This document shows, one piece after another, positions 1-9,205 of a stretch of DNA of 64,000 nt. The notes beneath the pieces were generated by a model. The model was given only the letters and a program-made list of their open reading frames with translations. It had not been told where the DNA came from and made no database searches. Made by a program: the position numbers and the translations under genes. The stretch lies in contig PBNO01000006.1 of the NCBI GenBank assembly GCA_002723155.1, forward strand, positions 536,899 to 600,898, given 5' to 3'. Every line of letters begins with the position of its first letter. Position 1 is the first letter of the stretch. This DNA is from Ponticaulis sp. (lineage in GTDB: Bacteria > Pseudomonadota > Alphaproteobacteria > Caulobacterales > Hyphomonadaceae).

Positions 1-452
1 GTGAGACGTTCGATGTCCCTGATGTCGAAGATTGGGTCCTCCCAATCGGTAAGGCGAAAGTCCGCCGCGAAGGCACAGACGTAACGCTTGTCGCGCACTC
101 CCGTATGGTTGGGTTCGCTCTTGAGGCGGCAGAGCAGCTCGCTGAAGCGGGCATCAGTGCTGAAGTGATTGACCTGCGCTCGCTTCGCCCGCTCGACACC
201 GACACCGTCGTAGAAAGCGTGAAGAAAACTAACCGTCTCGTCTGCTGCGAAGAAGGCTGGCGCTATATGGGCGTTGGCGCTGAAATCGTTGCGACCGTCA
301 TTGATGAGGCGTTCGATTATCTTGATGCGCCGCCAGCGCGTGTGCATCAAGCCGATGTTCCGCTGCCATATGCTGCGAACCTCGAAGCGCTTTCACTCCC
401 GGGAACTGAAGACATCGTCAAAGCCGCTAAAGCGGTTTGCGAAGGCATTTAG
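1..452 (+). CDS. pdhB: Pyruvate dehydrogenase E1 component beta subunit, C-terminal part
   Basis: This is the last ~150 residues of the E1 beta subunit, which with E1 alpha decarboxylates pyruvate on thiamine diphosphate and passes the acetyl group to the lipoyl arm of E2. The frame is open from base 3 at the window edge to the TAG at 450-452; the start lies outside the window. The visible part is the transketolase C-terminal domain, including VIDLRSLRPLDTDTV and CCEEGWRYMGVGAEI, which are typical of the family. The ribosome-binding site of the next gene overlaps its stop (AGGAGGT at 451-457), so it is co-transcribed with pdhC and lpdA. Identity is secure. Confidence 0.95.
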   Translation, partial: ETFDVPDVEDWVLPIGKAKVRREGTDVTLVAHSRMVGFALEAAEQLAEAGISAEVIDLRSLRPLDTDTVVESVKKTNRLVCCEEGWRYMGVGAEIVATVIDEAFDYLDAPPARVHQADVPLPYAANLEALSLPGTEDIVKAAKAVCEGI

Positions 453-461
453 GAGGTCGTT

Positions 462-1781
462 ATGGCTATTGAAATCACTATGCCAGCGCTCTCTCCGACG
501 ATGGAAGAAGGCAAACTCGCTAAATGGCTTGTGAAAAAAGGTGACACTGTTTCTTCCGGGGATGTGATCGCCGAAATCGAAACCGATAAAGCGACCATGG
601 AAGTGGAAGCCGTTGATGAGGGCACAGTTGCTAAAATCCTCGTAGAGGAAGGCACAGAAGGCGTTAAGGTCAATTCCATTATCGCCATGCTCGCTGAGGA
701 CGGAGAGGACGCGTCCGATGTGTCTGTCCCGAGTGACGACGCTACGCCTACAAAGCAGGATGCTGAGGCTGACAGGACGGAAACCAAACCGGAGCCCAAG
801 CCTGCACCGGAAAAAGAAACCGCTGTAGAGCCTGAGCAGCCAAAGGCTCTGGCGACTACTAAAAAGGACGGTGATCGTATTAAGGCGAGCCCCCTTGCAC
901 GACGCATTGCTGCTCAGAAGGGTGTGGATCTTGCGTCCATCAAAGGGTCCGGACCTCACGGACGTATCATTCGAAAAGACGTGGAAGCGGCGGAGGCGGG
1001 AGCGCCCGCGAAGCCGCAAGCGGCAGCTTCACCGGTTAAGCCAGATGGTCTCATTCTGCCTCAAGTGCTTGATGATCGAATTTATGCTCCGGACAGTTAT
1101 GAGCTCGTTCCGCTCGACGGTATGCGGAAAACGGTCGCCAAGCGCCTGACTGAAAGCTTTATGCAGGTGCCTCACTTCCCTCTGGAAGTGGATATTCAGC
1201 TCGACAAGCTTCTGTCATCGCGGTCGGCTATCAATGCGGCTGCGCCTGAAGGCGTAAAGGTCTCAGTGAATGACATGCTCATCAAAGCGTCTGCATTGGC
1301 TCTTATGGCAGAACCGGACTGCAATGCGAGCTACACAGATAACGGAATCGCTTATCACAAATCAGCCAACATCTCTGTTGCTGTAGCGATTGATGGTGGC
1401 TTGATCACGCCTGTCATCCGGGACGCTCAATCCAAAGGACTTCGCGAGATTTCTGAGGAGATGAAAGATCTGGCGACCCGCGCCCGTGACCGGAAGCTCA
1501 AGCCGCAGGAATATACAGGTGGAACGTTCTCCATCTCCAATCTGGGCATGTTCGGCATCAAATCGTTCGGTTCCATAATCAATCCACCAGAGGGCATGAT
1601 CATGTCTGTTGGTGCTGGTGAGAAGCGCGCAGTTGTTGCTGATGACGGAAGCATTGTTGCAAGAACCGTGATGAGCGTAACCCTCACATGCGATCACCGC
1701 GTTATAGGTGGCGCTGAGGGTGCAAAATGGCTCCAAGCCTTCAAGCGTTTCGTTGAGACGCCTGAAGCGATGCTTCTGTGA
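462..1781 (+). CDS. pdhC: Pyruvate dehydrogenase E2, dihydrolipoamide acetyltransferase
   Basis: The 439-residue core subunit transfers the acetyl group from lipoamide to CoA. In order: one lipoyl domain (1-76, lipoyl lysine K43 in [10 protein letters not shown]), a Pro/Glu/Ala linker to ~137, a peripheral subunit-binding domain (~138-175, [20 protein letters not shown]) and the acyltransferase domain (~205-439). The ATG at 462 follows an AGGAGGT site 4 bases upstream. One oddity: the family active-site motif HxxxDG reads H412-R-V-I-G416-G, so the usual Asp is Gly (codon GGT at 1707-1709). The rest of the motif ([15 protein letters not shown]) is otherwise normal. Identity is secure; the substitution may be clade-specific or a real functional change. 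Confidence 0.95.
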   Translation: MAIEITMPALSPTMEEGKLAKWLVKKGDTVSSGDVIAEIETDKATMEVEAVDEGTVAKILVEEGTEGVKVNSIIAMLAEDGEDASDVSVPSDDATPTKQDAEADRTETKPEPKPAPEKETAVEPEQPKALATTKKDGDRIKASPLARRIAAQKGVDLASIKGSGPHGRIIRKDVEAAEAGAPAKPQAAASPVKPDGLILPQVLDDRIYAPDSYELVPLDGMRKTVAKRLTESFMQVPHFPLEVDIQLDKLLSSRSAINAAAPEGVKVSVNDMLIKASALALMAEPDCNASYTDNGIAYHKSANISVAVAIDGGLITPVIRDAQSKGLREISEEMKDLATRARDRKLKPQEYTGGTFSISNLGMFGIKSFGSIINPPEGMIMSVGAGEKRAVVADDGSIVARTVMSVTLTCDHRVIGGAEGAKWLQAFKRFVETPEAMLL

Positions 1782-1802
1782 ACCGGCTGAGAGGACAACC
1801 AA

Positions 1803-3215
1803 ATGTCAGAAAAGTATGATCTGATCATCGTCGGTTCCGGGCCTGGCGGATATGTGGCGGCGATCCGTGCGTCTCAGCTAGGTCTCAAGACGGCCATCGT
1901 CGAACGGGATGCCTTGGGGGGTGTTTGTCTCAACTGGGGCTGTATTCCTACCAAAGCGCTGCTTCGCACTGCTGAAGTTTATCACCAGATGCAGAATGCT
2001 TCGGCTTACGGGCTGAAAGCAGACAATGTCAGCTTCGATCTTGATGCGGTGGTCAAACGCTCTCGTCAGATCGCAGGCCAGCTCTCGGGCGGCGTGAAGC
2101 ACCTGATGAAGAAGAATAAGATCACCGTTATTGAAGGTGAAGGTCGCGTTGCAAAAGGCGGGGCTGCACCGAAAGTGATCGTGAAAGGCAAAGACGGTAA
2201 AGAGACGACCTACGAGCCTAAAAACGTTCTTCTCGCGACGGGAGCCCGTGCGCGTACGATTCCTCAGGCAGGCCTTGAGCCGGATGGAAAATTTATCTGG
2301 ACCGCCAAAGAAGCCATGGTGCCGGACACCATGCCTAAAAAGCTTCTTGTCATTGGGTCCGGTGCTATCGGCATTGAGTTTGCCAGCTTTTACAATGCGC
2401 TTGGCGCCGAGGTCACTGTCGTTGAGATGATGGATCGAATCCTTCCTGTCGAGGATGAAGAGATCTCCGCAATGGCGCTGAAATCATTCCAAAAACAAGC
2501 AATGAATGTCGTTACTAGCGCGAGCGTTGAAGGCGTTAAAGCAGGTAAGGATCAGATTACTGCGACGATTAAAGGCAAAGACGGAAAGACGACGAGTGAG
2601 TCATACGACCGTATCGTGCTCGCAATCGGAATTGTCGGAAATGTTGAAGGATTAGGCCTCGAGGAGCTCGGCGTAAAAGTTGACCGTACTCATGTTGAGG
2701 TGAACGGCTTCGGGCAAACCAATGTTAAGGGTCTCCACGCAATCGGCGACCTGACAGGGCCGCCGTGGCTCGCGCACAAAGCCAGCCATGAAGGGATTGT
2801 CTGCGTCGAAAAGATTGCGGGTAAGAACCCTCACGCCTTTGAGACATGGAATATTCCGGGATGCACATATTGCCACCCGCAGATTGCTTCCGTTGGCCTG
2901 ACAGAAGCCAAGGCGAAGGAGGCGGGCCACAAGGTGAAAGTCGGCAAGTTCCCTTTCATCGGGAACGGCAAGGCGATCGCGCTTGGTGAGCCGGAAGGTC
3001 TCATCAAAACTGTGTTCGACGAGAAAACCGGCGAATTGCTTGGTGCTCACATGATTGGTGCAGAAGTGACAGAACTCATTCAGGGCTATGTCGTGGCGCG
3101 CCAGGGCGAGCTTACTGAGGCGGAACTGATGGAAACCGTCTTCCCGCACCCAACGCTCTCAGAGATGATGCATGAGAGCGTACTGGATGCCTATGGTCGT
3201 GTGATACACATGTAA
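1803..3215 (+). CDS. lpdA: Dihydrolipoamide dehydrogenase (E3)
   Basis: The 470-residue FAD flavoprotein reoxidises dihydrolipoamide of the E2 arm and reduces NAD+. The N-terminal FAD dinucleotide fold (IIVGSGPGGYVAAIRA) is followed by the redox-active disulfide GGVCLNWGCIPTK (C42, C47), an NAD-binding Rossmann fold at ~180-210 (VIGSGAIGIEFASF) and the C-terminal dimerisation domain with the catalytic His in HPTLSEMMHE. It is the third gene of the pdh operon, 21 bases after pdhC, with a purine-rich ribosome site (GAGAGG) before the ATG. Its stop directly abuts the stop of the convergent acyl-CoA synthetase gene. Confidence 0.96.
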   Translation: MSEKYDLIIVGSGPGGYVAAIRASQLGLKTAIVERDALGGVCLNWGCIPTKALLRTAEVYHQMQNASAYGLKADNVSFDLDAVVKRSRQIAGQLSGGVKHLMKKNKITVIEGEGRVAKGGAAPKVIVKGKDGKETTYEPKNVLLATGARARTIPQAGLEPDGKFIWTAKEAMVPDTMPKKLLVIGSGAIGIEFASFYNALGAEVTVVEMMDRILPVEDEEISAMALKSFQKQAMNVVTSASVEGVKAGKDQITATIKGKDGKTTSESYDRIVLAIGIVGNVEGLGLEELGVKVDRTHVEVNGFGQTNVKGLHAIGDLTGPPWLAHKASHEGIVCVEKIAGKNPHAFETWNIPGCTYCHPQIASVGLTEAKAKEAGHKVKVGKFPFIGNGKAIALGEPEGLIKTVFDEKTGELLGAHMIGAEVTELIQGYVVARQGELTEAELMETVFPHPTLSEMMHESVLDAYGRVIHM

Positions 3216-4796
3216 TCACGCTTCTGGCGGGGTAACTCCCGCCAGCTCAAGCGCTTTCTTGCTGACACTGCCGTAATCCACCTTACCAGTGCCAAGTACT
3301 GGAATCTCTTCGACATGGAAAACTTTGCGCGGAACGGCGAGCTCCGAGACGCCATGATTTTGCGCCCATGCCAGAAGGTCAGGGCGATTTACGGCTTCCG
3401 CGTCGGACAGGAGAACAACCTGTTCGCCTTTGCGTGGATCAGGGATGGTCGCGGCCGCGTGCATATTGTCTGGCCAGATAGCGGATGCACAGTTTTCGAC
3501 AACCGCCAGAGAGACCATTTCGCCTCCTACCTTTGCAAAACGCTTCACACGACCGCGAATGCGAATGAAGCCCTGATCATCAACCGTGACGATATCACCG
3601 GTGTCGTGCCAACCATCAACGGGCGGCTCCAATACACCCGGAGCTGACGAACGAAGATAGCCTTTCATCACGTTAGGGCCGCGAACGAATAACCGGCCAC
3701 CTGCTTCAATTCCTGGCACAGGCTCAAGCTTGTGTTCCATACCCGGCATCAATTGTCCGACTGTGCCTGGGACGTTGCCACCAACTGAATTCGCTGCAAC
3801 AACCGGCGAGGCTTCGGTTGCGCCATAGCCTTCCAGAATCTCAATGTTGTACTTCTTTCGCACCATCTGGCGGGTCTCATCGCGCACACGCTCAGCGCCG
3901 CAGACCGACAGGCGAAGGGTTGCAAGGTCGCCCTGGTCACCAGCGCGCGCATACTGTGAGATGAATGTGTCAGTCGCCAGAAGAATCGTAGATCCAGTAT
4001 CGCGAATCCGGTGCGCGATTTCCCTTGGCTGGAGCGGGGTAGGGTGGAAGATACTTTTGATCCCTGCAATCAACGGTAACACTGCGCCAACCGTCAGGCC
4101 AAAACAGTGAAATGTTGGAAGCGGATTAAAGAGGATGTCGGTCTCAGGATAGAGGTCGATATGCGCTCGAACCTGCTCAACATTCGAAAGAACGTTCTCG
4201 TGAGACAAGACAACGCCCTTCGGGTCGCCCTCAGTTCCGGAGGTGAACAGCACAACGCCCGTACTCTTATAGCTCGGCGAAGCCTTGAAGAGTGATGGAA
4301 AGATTGGGCCGAGTCCCCCAGCGATCTTGTCGCCCAGCGTAAGCCCTTCCCGAACATCCTCGAGATAGATGATTTCGAAGTCTTCCGACAATTGCTCGAT
4401 AAGAGGTTCAAGATTTCCGAGTTCGACAAACTTGTGAGCAGTAATAACCTTTGTAACCTGCGCAGCTTTACCGGCTGCTTTGAGGTTGCGGCTTCCTGCC
4501 GTGAAGTTGAACATTGCGGGTACCCGGCCATATGCTTCAAGCGCGTAGAAGCCGATCACGGCACCGGCGCCGGTCGGAAGCATCAAACCGACATGCTCGC
4601 CTTTATCCGTCAGCTTTTTGAGTGCATTGCCGAGCGCAAAAGACGCCTGCACAATCTCTTTGTAAGTGAGGGTTCGTCCGTCGCCATCTACAAGAATCTC
4701 GCGCTTACTGCCAAACTGAGATTTTGCCTTGAGAAGCGCTGAAAATAGGTCTGTTTTTGCCCTCCCAGGGCGAAACTCATAGGTGGTCGCCGCCAT
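3216..4796 (-). CDS. AMP-dependent acyl-CoA/acyl-ACP synthetase, Aas-like
   Basis: The 526-residue member of the adenylate-forming ligase family activates a fatty acid with ATP. The AMP-binding signature is VVLFTSGTEGDPKGVVLSHEN at ~185-205; EGYGATEASPVV is the A5 motif, WHDTGDIV the A7 region, and GTGKVDYGSV carries the C-terminal catalytic Lys. The sequence resembles the synthetase half of the fused acyltransferase/acyl-ACP synthetase Aas more than FadD, and it stands alone here without the acyltransferase half. The ATG at 4796 has a GGAG site ~9 bases upstream. The gene diverges from lipA and is convergent with lpdA with zero spacing. The exact substrate cannot be told from sequence. Confidence 0.82.
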   Translation of the reverse strand: MAATTYEFRPGRAKTDLFSALLKAKSQFGSKREILVDGDGRTLTYKEIVQASFALGNALKKLTDKGEHVGLMLPTGAGAVIGFYALEAYGRVPAMFNFTAGSRNLKAAGKAAQVTKVITAHKFVELGNLEPLIEQLSEDFEIIYLEDVREGLTLGDKIAGGLGPIFPSLFKASPSYKSTGVVLFTSGTEGDPKGVVLSHENVLSNVEQVRAHIDLYPETDILFNPLPTFHCFGLTVGAVLPLIAGIKSIFHPTPLQPREIAHRIRDTGSTILLATDTFISQYARAGDQGDLATLRLSVCGAERVRDETRQMVRKKYNIEILEGYGATEASPVVAANSVGGNVPGTVGQLMPGMEHKLEPVPGIEAGGRLFVRGPNVMKGYLRSSAPGVLEPPVDGWHDTGDIVTVDDQGFIRIRGRVKRFAKVGGEMVSLAVVENCASAIWPDNMHAAATIPDPRKGEQVVLLSDAEAVNRPDLLAWAQNHGVSELAVPRKVFHVEEIPVLGTGKVDYGSVSKKALELAGVTPPEA

Positions 4797-4803
4797 CCGA
4801 GTT

Positions 4804-4836
4804 CTCCGTGTAATTTTTTTGTGACGCTCCGTGTAA
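4804..4836. repeat. Direct repeat pair CTCCGTGTAA in the acs/lipA divergent region
   Basis: The ten-base sequence CTCCGTGTAA occurs at 4804-4813 and again at 4827-4836, a 23-base period (about two helical turns), in the 153-base gap between the divergent acyl-CoA synthetase and lipA. The copy nearer the synthetase includes that gene's ribosome-binding site (GGAG on the reverse strand). It could be a tandem operator or chance; no known regulator motif is recognised. Confidence 0.3.
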
Positions 4837-4949
4837 CATTATGTCACTAGTCGTGAAAGTCACTGAGTGCATGAGTGTTATGCATAAACGCGCAGAACTG
4901 TCGTCAGTTTCCACTTGATGAATGGGGAGAAAAGGCTCATTTGAAGCCT

Positions 4950-5930
4950 ATGGCCAAACTCATTGATACGCGTGACCTTTCGACGGCCAAATCCGCCGAT
5001 TTCCGTCACCCGGAAAAACGTAATCGCCCCGATACACCGCTTTTGCGTAAGCCGGAATGGATTCGCGTGAAAGCGCCTGTCAGCTCCGGGTACACCGAGA
5101 CGCGCTCGATCGTAAAAGAGAAAAACCTCGTTACGGTGTGTGAAGAGGCGGGTTGCCCGAATATTGGCGAGTGCTGGGAACAGAAGCACGCGACCATGAT
5201 GATTATGGGCGATACGTGTACGCGCGCATGCAGCTTCTGCAACGTCCGCACGGGACTTCCCGCGGCGCTGGATATCGATGAGCCGCGTCGGGTTGGCGAA
5301 GCCGTTGCGTCAATGGAACTCAAGCACGTCGTAATCACATCCGTTGATCGTGACGATCTCGCGGACGGCGGTGCTGAACATATTGCGCAGACGGTGCGCG
5401 CAATTCGAGATGCTGCGCCGCAAGCGACTATCGAAATTCTGACACCTGATTTCCTTCGTAAAGGCGATGCCGCAAATATCGCAATCGATTCAAAGCCGGA
5501 CGTTTTCAATCACAACCTTGAAACGGTGCCGCGCCTTTACCTGTCGATTCGTCCAGGTGCGCGTTATTACCATTCTCTGCGTCTTCTTGAGCGCGTCAAA
5601 GAGCGCGATCCTGAACAGTTCACAAAGTCCGGTCTCATGGTTGGCCTTGGCGAGACAAAAGAAGAGATCATGCAGGTCATGGACGATATGCGTTCTGCCG
5701 GCGTCGACTTCATCACAATTGGCCAGTATCTGCAGCCAACACGCAAGCACGCTGCTGTAGACCGGTTCGTAACTCCAGACGAATTCAAAGCGCTAGAAAC
5801 TATTGCTCGCGCTAAGGGCTTCCTGATGGTCTCCGCATCACCGCTGACACGTTCAAGTTATCATGCGGGCGATGACTTCCAACAGCTGCGCGCCGCGCGC
5901 CAGGCACAACTGAAAAACGCGGGCTCGTAA
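4950..5930 (+). CDS. lipA: Lipoyl synthase
   Basis: The 326-residue radical-SAM enzyme inserts two sulfurs into protein-bound octanoyl groups, making the lipoyl cofactor used by the E2 subunit encoded nearby. The auxiliary cluster Cys set lies in [13 protein letters not shown] and the radical-SAM triad in [10 protein letters not shown]; the family Ser motif ([10 protein letters not shown]) is near the C terminus. ATG 4950 is chosen because the conserved family N terminus ([27 protein letters not shown]) starts just after it. A TTG at 4941 lies closer to the purine stretch at 4926-4935 and is an alternative. The next gene follows after 11 bases. Confidence 0.95.
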   Translation: MAKLIDTRDLSTAKSADFRHPEKRNRPDTPLLRKPEWIRVKAPVSSGYTETRSIVKEKNLVTVCEEAGCPNIGECWEQKHATMMIMGDTCTRACSFCNVRTGLPAALDIDEPRRVGEAVASMELKHVVITSVDRDDLADGGAEHIAQTVRAIRDAAPQATIEILTPDFLRKGDAANIAIDSKPDVFNHNLETVPRLYLSIRPGARYYHSLRLLERVKERDPEQFTKSGLMVGLGETKEEIMQVMDDMRSAGVDFITIGQYLQPTRKHAAVDRFVTPDEFKALETIARAKGFLMVSASPLTRSSYHAGDDFQQLRAARQAQLKNAGS

Positions 5931-5941
5931 GTTCAGACTTC

Positions 5942-6400
5942 ATGACACGCGTCAGACGTACCATCAGGATCGACCATACGGCCGACAATCTGTTCGAGCT
6001 TGTATCCGGGATCGAGACCTATCCGGATTTCATCAAATGGATTTTATCCATGGCGGTGAAGCCGGTGAGCTCGTCTGGCACGACTATGGAGCGCATCGGA
6101 ACGGCTCAGGTGGGATTCCGAGGATTTTCGGAGACCTTTGCAACCAAGGTCGTTTCGGACGCGGAAGCACGCACAGTCGAAGTGTCTCTCGTACGCGGGC
6201 CACTAAAGCATCTGAACAATTCATGGAAGTTTATTCCACGCGGCGACTCGACCGATGTCGAGTTCTTCGTCGATTTCGAATTCAAGAACCTGATTTTGCG
6301 TGCGCTCGCGAGCGCGAATTTCGAACTCGCGATGAACCGGATTATGGCGGCATTTGTGAGTGAAGCGGATCGTCGTTATGGACGTTCTTCAGCGTCCTGA
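5942..6400 (+). CDS. COQ10/RatA-like START-domain protein (type II TA RatA family name)
   Basis: The 152-residue protein consists of a single polyketide-cyclase/START fold (SRPBCC) domain related to mitochondrial COQ10, which binds ubiquinone, and to E. coli RatA. The N-terminal TRVRRTIRIDHTADNLFELV and YPDFIKW segments are characteristic. In alphaproteobacteria this gene commonly follows lipA, as it does here (11-base gap), so a role in respiratory quinone function is more likely than a toxin role; that is inference. Its 3' end overlaps the convergent pncC gene by 12 bases. Confidence 0.85.
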   Translation: MTRVRRTIRIDHTADNLFELVSGIETYPDFIKWILSMAVKPVSSSGTTMERIGTAQVGFRGFSETFATKVVSDAEARTVEVSLVRGPLKHLNNSWKFIPRGDSTDVEFFVDFEFKNLILRALASANFELAMNRIMAAFVSEADRRYGRSSAS

Positions 6401-6886
6401 GACGCTTTCAAGTAACATCTCCAGCGCGATCTCGACGCTCGCGATACGAATCTCCGAGCGTCCGATATCTCCAAAATTCTCCTGACGGTGTCTGATCGGC
6501 GCGTTCTCGCGGGCCAGCGCAAAATGCACAGTTCCGACTGGCTTCATGCGTGTGCCGCCGCCTGGGCCTGCAACGCCCGTAATTGAGATCGCAACATTCG
6601 CACGGCTTTCCTCCAGAGCGCCTTCAGCCATGGATCGCGCAACAACCTCGCTCACTGCGCCGTAATCAGCGATAATGTCGCCGGGCACGCCCAGCACTTC
6701 TTCTTTTGCTTTGTTCGAATAGGTAATGAAGCCACGTTCGAACACGGCGGAAGATCCAGGAATTTCAATCAGCGCCGCTGATAGAAGACCACCCGTACAG
6801 CTTTCTGCCGCGACGATTTTCAGGCGTCGTTGTTGGGCGTCATCGAGGACAAGGCGGGCTAGGTTGAGCACACGATCTGAAAACAC
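6389..6886 (-). CDS. pncC: CinA C-terminal family / nicotinamide-nucleotide amidohydrolase
   Basis: The 165-residue stand-alone CinA C-terminal domain deamidates NMN to nicotinate mononucleotide in pyridine-nucleotide recycling. The family signature AAESCTGGLLSAALIEIPGSS and GVAGPGGGT are present. The start is set at GTG 6886 because AAGGGAG sits 6 bases upstream on the reverse strand. An ATG at 6967 would extend 27 residues that match nothing and would overlap ispDF by 40 bases. The gene lies 41 bases downstream of ispDF in the same direction and converges with the COQ10-like gene. Confidence 0.88.
   Translation of the reverse strand: MFSDRVLNLARLVLDDAQQRRLKIVAAESCTGGLLSAALIEIPGSSAVFERGFITYSNKAKEEVLGVPGDIIADYGAVSEVVARSMAEGALEESRANVAISITGVAGPGGGTRMKPVGTVHFALARENAPIRHRQENFGDIGRSEIRIASVEIALEMLLESVSGR
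6391..6406. terminator. Small bidirectional hairpin at the COQ10-like/pncC junction
   Basis: AGCGTC-CTGA-GACGCT forms a 6-bp stem with a 4-base loop exactly at the overlapping 3' ends of the two convergent genes. There is no real T-run on either side, so it is a weak terminator candidate only. Confidence 0.25.
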
Positions 6887-6927
6887 GGACGACTCCCTTT
6901 GTTCTGTGTGTAGAGCCTTGCTGAGTT

Positions 6928-8151
6928 TCAGTCGGCTGTCGAGTGGGAAGGAAGGCGGACAGAACAAATTGCGTGGGCAGCAATGCCCTCTTCGCGGCCG
7001 GTGAAGCCGAGGCGTTCCGTCGTGGTGGCCTTCACGGCAACATCCGAAACTGGAATTCCGAGAATTTCTGCCGTTTTCGTTCGCATAACATCACGGTGCG
7101 GTTTCACTTTTGGTGCCTCACAGATGAGCGTGACGTCGACATTGGCTATCTCTCCGCCTCGCTCTCTTACGCGTTTGGCTGCGAACTCAAGAAACACTGA
7201 GGAGGGCGCGCCTTTCCACTGTGGATCAGACGGCGGAAAGTGATCGCCGATATCGCCATCGGCCAGGGCACCTAAAATGGCATCGGTCAGCGCGTGCCAT
7301 GCCACATCAGCGTCGGAATGCCCTTTCAGCTTTCCGCTATGTGGAATGAACGTCCCACAAAGGATGACGCCATCGCCGTTTTCGAATGCATGGACGTCAT
7401 AACCGAGACCGGTTCGATAAACGGGTTGTGTTCCGGACAAAAGCTTTTCCATGAATGCCAGATCTTCCTGATAGGTGATTTTCCCAAGCGCGTCTGATCC
7501 ACTCACCAGAGTGAGAGAGAGGCCTTTTGCCTCGGCTAGCGTAAAGTCATCGGTCGCCGCGCTAATGTTCCCTGAATACATGTCCAGAAGGCACGCCTTA
7601 CGGAATGCCTGGGGAGTTTGGATGCGATAGAGGTTATCTCGGGCAACGGAACCAATGGAATCTCCTTCCATTCGCTTTAAGCTGTCCGAAACGGGTAGGG
7701 CAGGAGCTGCGCCATCATAAGTTTCGAGTGCTGTGAGCAGGGAATCTATTACCTTTGCGGTCAGTCCGGGCCGCGCCGCATCATGGATAAGAACGACGCC
7801 AGATTGTTCTTGGTCGATTAGTTGAATTCCATGGCTTACTGAGATGGCTCGTTCACTTCCGCCTTCGACCATTTTTATCTTATCGCGGAGATGCTCCGGC
7901 ACGTTAGAGAGATGTGCTTCGAACTGCTCACGAAACGACTCGTCGATCACCAGAATGCATCGAACGCACTGAGGATGCTTCAACATGGCGTTCACAGAAT
8001 GATGGAAAACAGGAATCCCGTTTAAATTGTATAGCTGCTTTGGTAGCTCGCCTTTAAATCGAGTTCCGGAACCTGCCGCGACAATAATACCACAGAAAGT
8101 CTCCTTAACATGCTCAGTTTTTAGGCGATCTGTTTCAAATCCGGTTTGCAT
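6928..8151 (-). CDS. ispDF: Bifunctional MEP cytidylyltransferase / MECDP synthase
   Basis: The 407-residue fusion catalyses two non-consecutive steps of the non-mevalonate isoprenoid pathway. The IspD half (~17-240) has IIVAAGSGTRFKGELPKQ and the HDAARPG motif. The IspF half (~245-400) has the metal site GYDVHAF and HSDADVAWHALTDAILGA, plus TTERLGFTGREEGIAA. The fused form is usual in Alpha- and Epsilonproteobacteria. The ATG at 8151 is the first in-frame start; no clear ribosome site is visible. It diverges from dusB and is followed by pncC. Confidence 0.95.
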   Translation of the reverse strand: MQTGFETDRLKTEHVKETFCGIIVAAGSGTRFKGELPKQLYNLNGIPVFHHSVNAMLKHPQCVRCILVIDESFREQFEAHLSNVPEHLRDKIKMVEGGSERAISVSHGIQLIDQEQSGVVLIHDAARPGLTAKVIDSLLTALETYDGAAPALPVSDSLKRMEGDSIGSVARDNLYRIQTPQAFRKACLLDMYSGNISAATDDFTLAEAKGLSLTLVSGSDALGKITYQEDLAFMEKLLSGTQPVYRTGLGYDVHAFENGDGVILCGTFIPHSGKLKGHSDADVAWHALTDAILGALADGDIGDHFPPSDPQWKGAPSSVFLEFAAKRVRERGGEIANVDVTLICEAPKVKPHRDVMRTKTAEILGIPVSDVAVKATTTERLGFTGREEGIAAHAICSVRLPSHSTAD

Positions 8152-8209
8152 TCAGTATACGCTGTGTTTAGGTGCGCAAAGTTTGTGCAGTGCGCAGATA
8201 GGGGTGACA

Positions 8210-9205
8210 ATGGGACCATACGCATTTTCGCGAAATGAGACACCAGTCTTTCTGGCCCCGATGTCGGGTGTGACTGATGCTCCGTTCCGAAAACAGGTCA
8301 TGAAGTTTGGTGCGGAAACGACCATTACAGAAATGGTCGCGGGTGATGATTTGCGCAACGGCAATCAGGATAGCGAAAATCGTATCGTTGTCGGCCATTA
8401 CCCTGGCATCCATACTGTGCAGTTGGTCGGACGTGAAGCGGAAGCCTTACGTTATGGAGCGGAACGCGCTCGCCATGCGGGGGCAGATATCATCGATATC
8501 AATATGGGGTGTCCGTCACGTCGTGTCACAGGCGGCTTGTCCGGCTCTGCGCTCATGCGTAACCCCGCACATGCTCAGACCCTTATCGAGGCCGTCATAG
8601 ACGGTGCGCAGGGGCTTCCTGTCACTCTGAAAATGCGTCTCGGATGGGACCGCGATGAAATGACGGCCGTTGAGCTTGCGCTTAGGGCTCAGGATGTCGG
8701 TGTCGAGCTTATAGCCGTGCATGGACGAACGAGACAGGACTTCTATGACGGACAGGCCGACTGGGCTGCAATCAGGCCAGTGGTAGACGCTGTGGAACTT
8801 CCAGTAATCGTAAACGGTGACATTGTCTGCCTTGAGAGCGCGAAAGAAGCATTGAAGCTGTCCGGGGCTGCGGGCGTCATGGTCGGGCGCGCTGCGACTG
8901 GGCGCCCATGGTTTATCGCGCAACTACAGGCCAGCTTGAATGGCCGAGAATACAACACTCCAAGTCTCGGCACTCAAATCGACAGCCTCGCTGATCAAGC
9001 CAGCGATTCCGTGGAACTTTATGGGCAACGCGTCGGGATGAAAGTTGTGCGCAAACATGTTGCCGAAGCGCTCGAAAGCTGGCGAATTGACTTCGGTGTA
9101 TCATTCTCGCCAGAAATGCGAAAAAGCGTTCTGACATCTCAGACATCAGACGACCTCGTTTCAACACTCAACGGCTTAATGGCTGAAGGACAAGTTGCAG
9201 CATGA
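8210..9205 (+). CDS. dusB: tRNA-dihydrouridine synthase, DusB type
   Basis: The 331-residue FMN TIM-barrel enzyme reduces uridines in the tRNA D-loop. The signature LAPMSGVTDAPFR is followed by DINMGCPSRRVTGG (catalytic Cys) and VNGDIVCLESAKEAL, with the HGRTR segment as in the family. ATG 8210 is preferred: AGGGGTG lies just upstream and the family N terminus starts there; the open frame further up is uncharacteristic. Its stop overlaps the ntrB start (ATGA, 9202-9205), the standard alphaproteobacterial arrangement at the head of the ntr operon. Confidence 0.94.
   Translation: MGPYAFSRNETPVFLAPMSGVTDAPFRKQVMKFGAETTITEMVAGDDLRNGNQDSENRIVVGHYPGIHTVQLVGREAEALRYGAERARHAGADIIDINMGCPSRRVTGGLSGSALMRNPAHAQTLIEAVIDGAQGLPVTLKMRLGWDRDEMTAVELALRAQDVGVELIAVHGRTRQDFYDGQADWAAIRPVVDAVELPVIVNGDIVCLESAKEALKLSGAAGVMVGRAATGRPWFIAQLQASLNGREYNTPSLGTQIDSLADQASDSVELYGQRVGMKVVRKHVAEALESWRIDFGVSFSPEMRKSVLTSQTSDDLVSTLNGLMAEGQVAA

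Noticed and set aside
393-1019. 208-codon reverse-strand open frame opposite pdhC
   Set aside because: It lies wholly antisense to a well-supported gene, has low-complexity Arg/Ser/Phe-rich content and no ribosome site; it is a shadow of pdhC codon use.
5942-6400. Toxin of a type II toxin-antitoxin system (RatA annotation)
   Set aside because: The family name is inherited from E. coli RatA; context next to lipA and similarity to COQ10 point to quinone function, and no antitoxin gene is adjacent.
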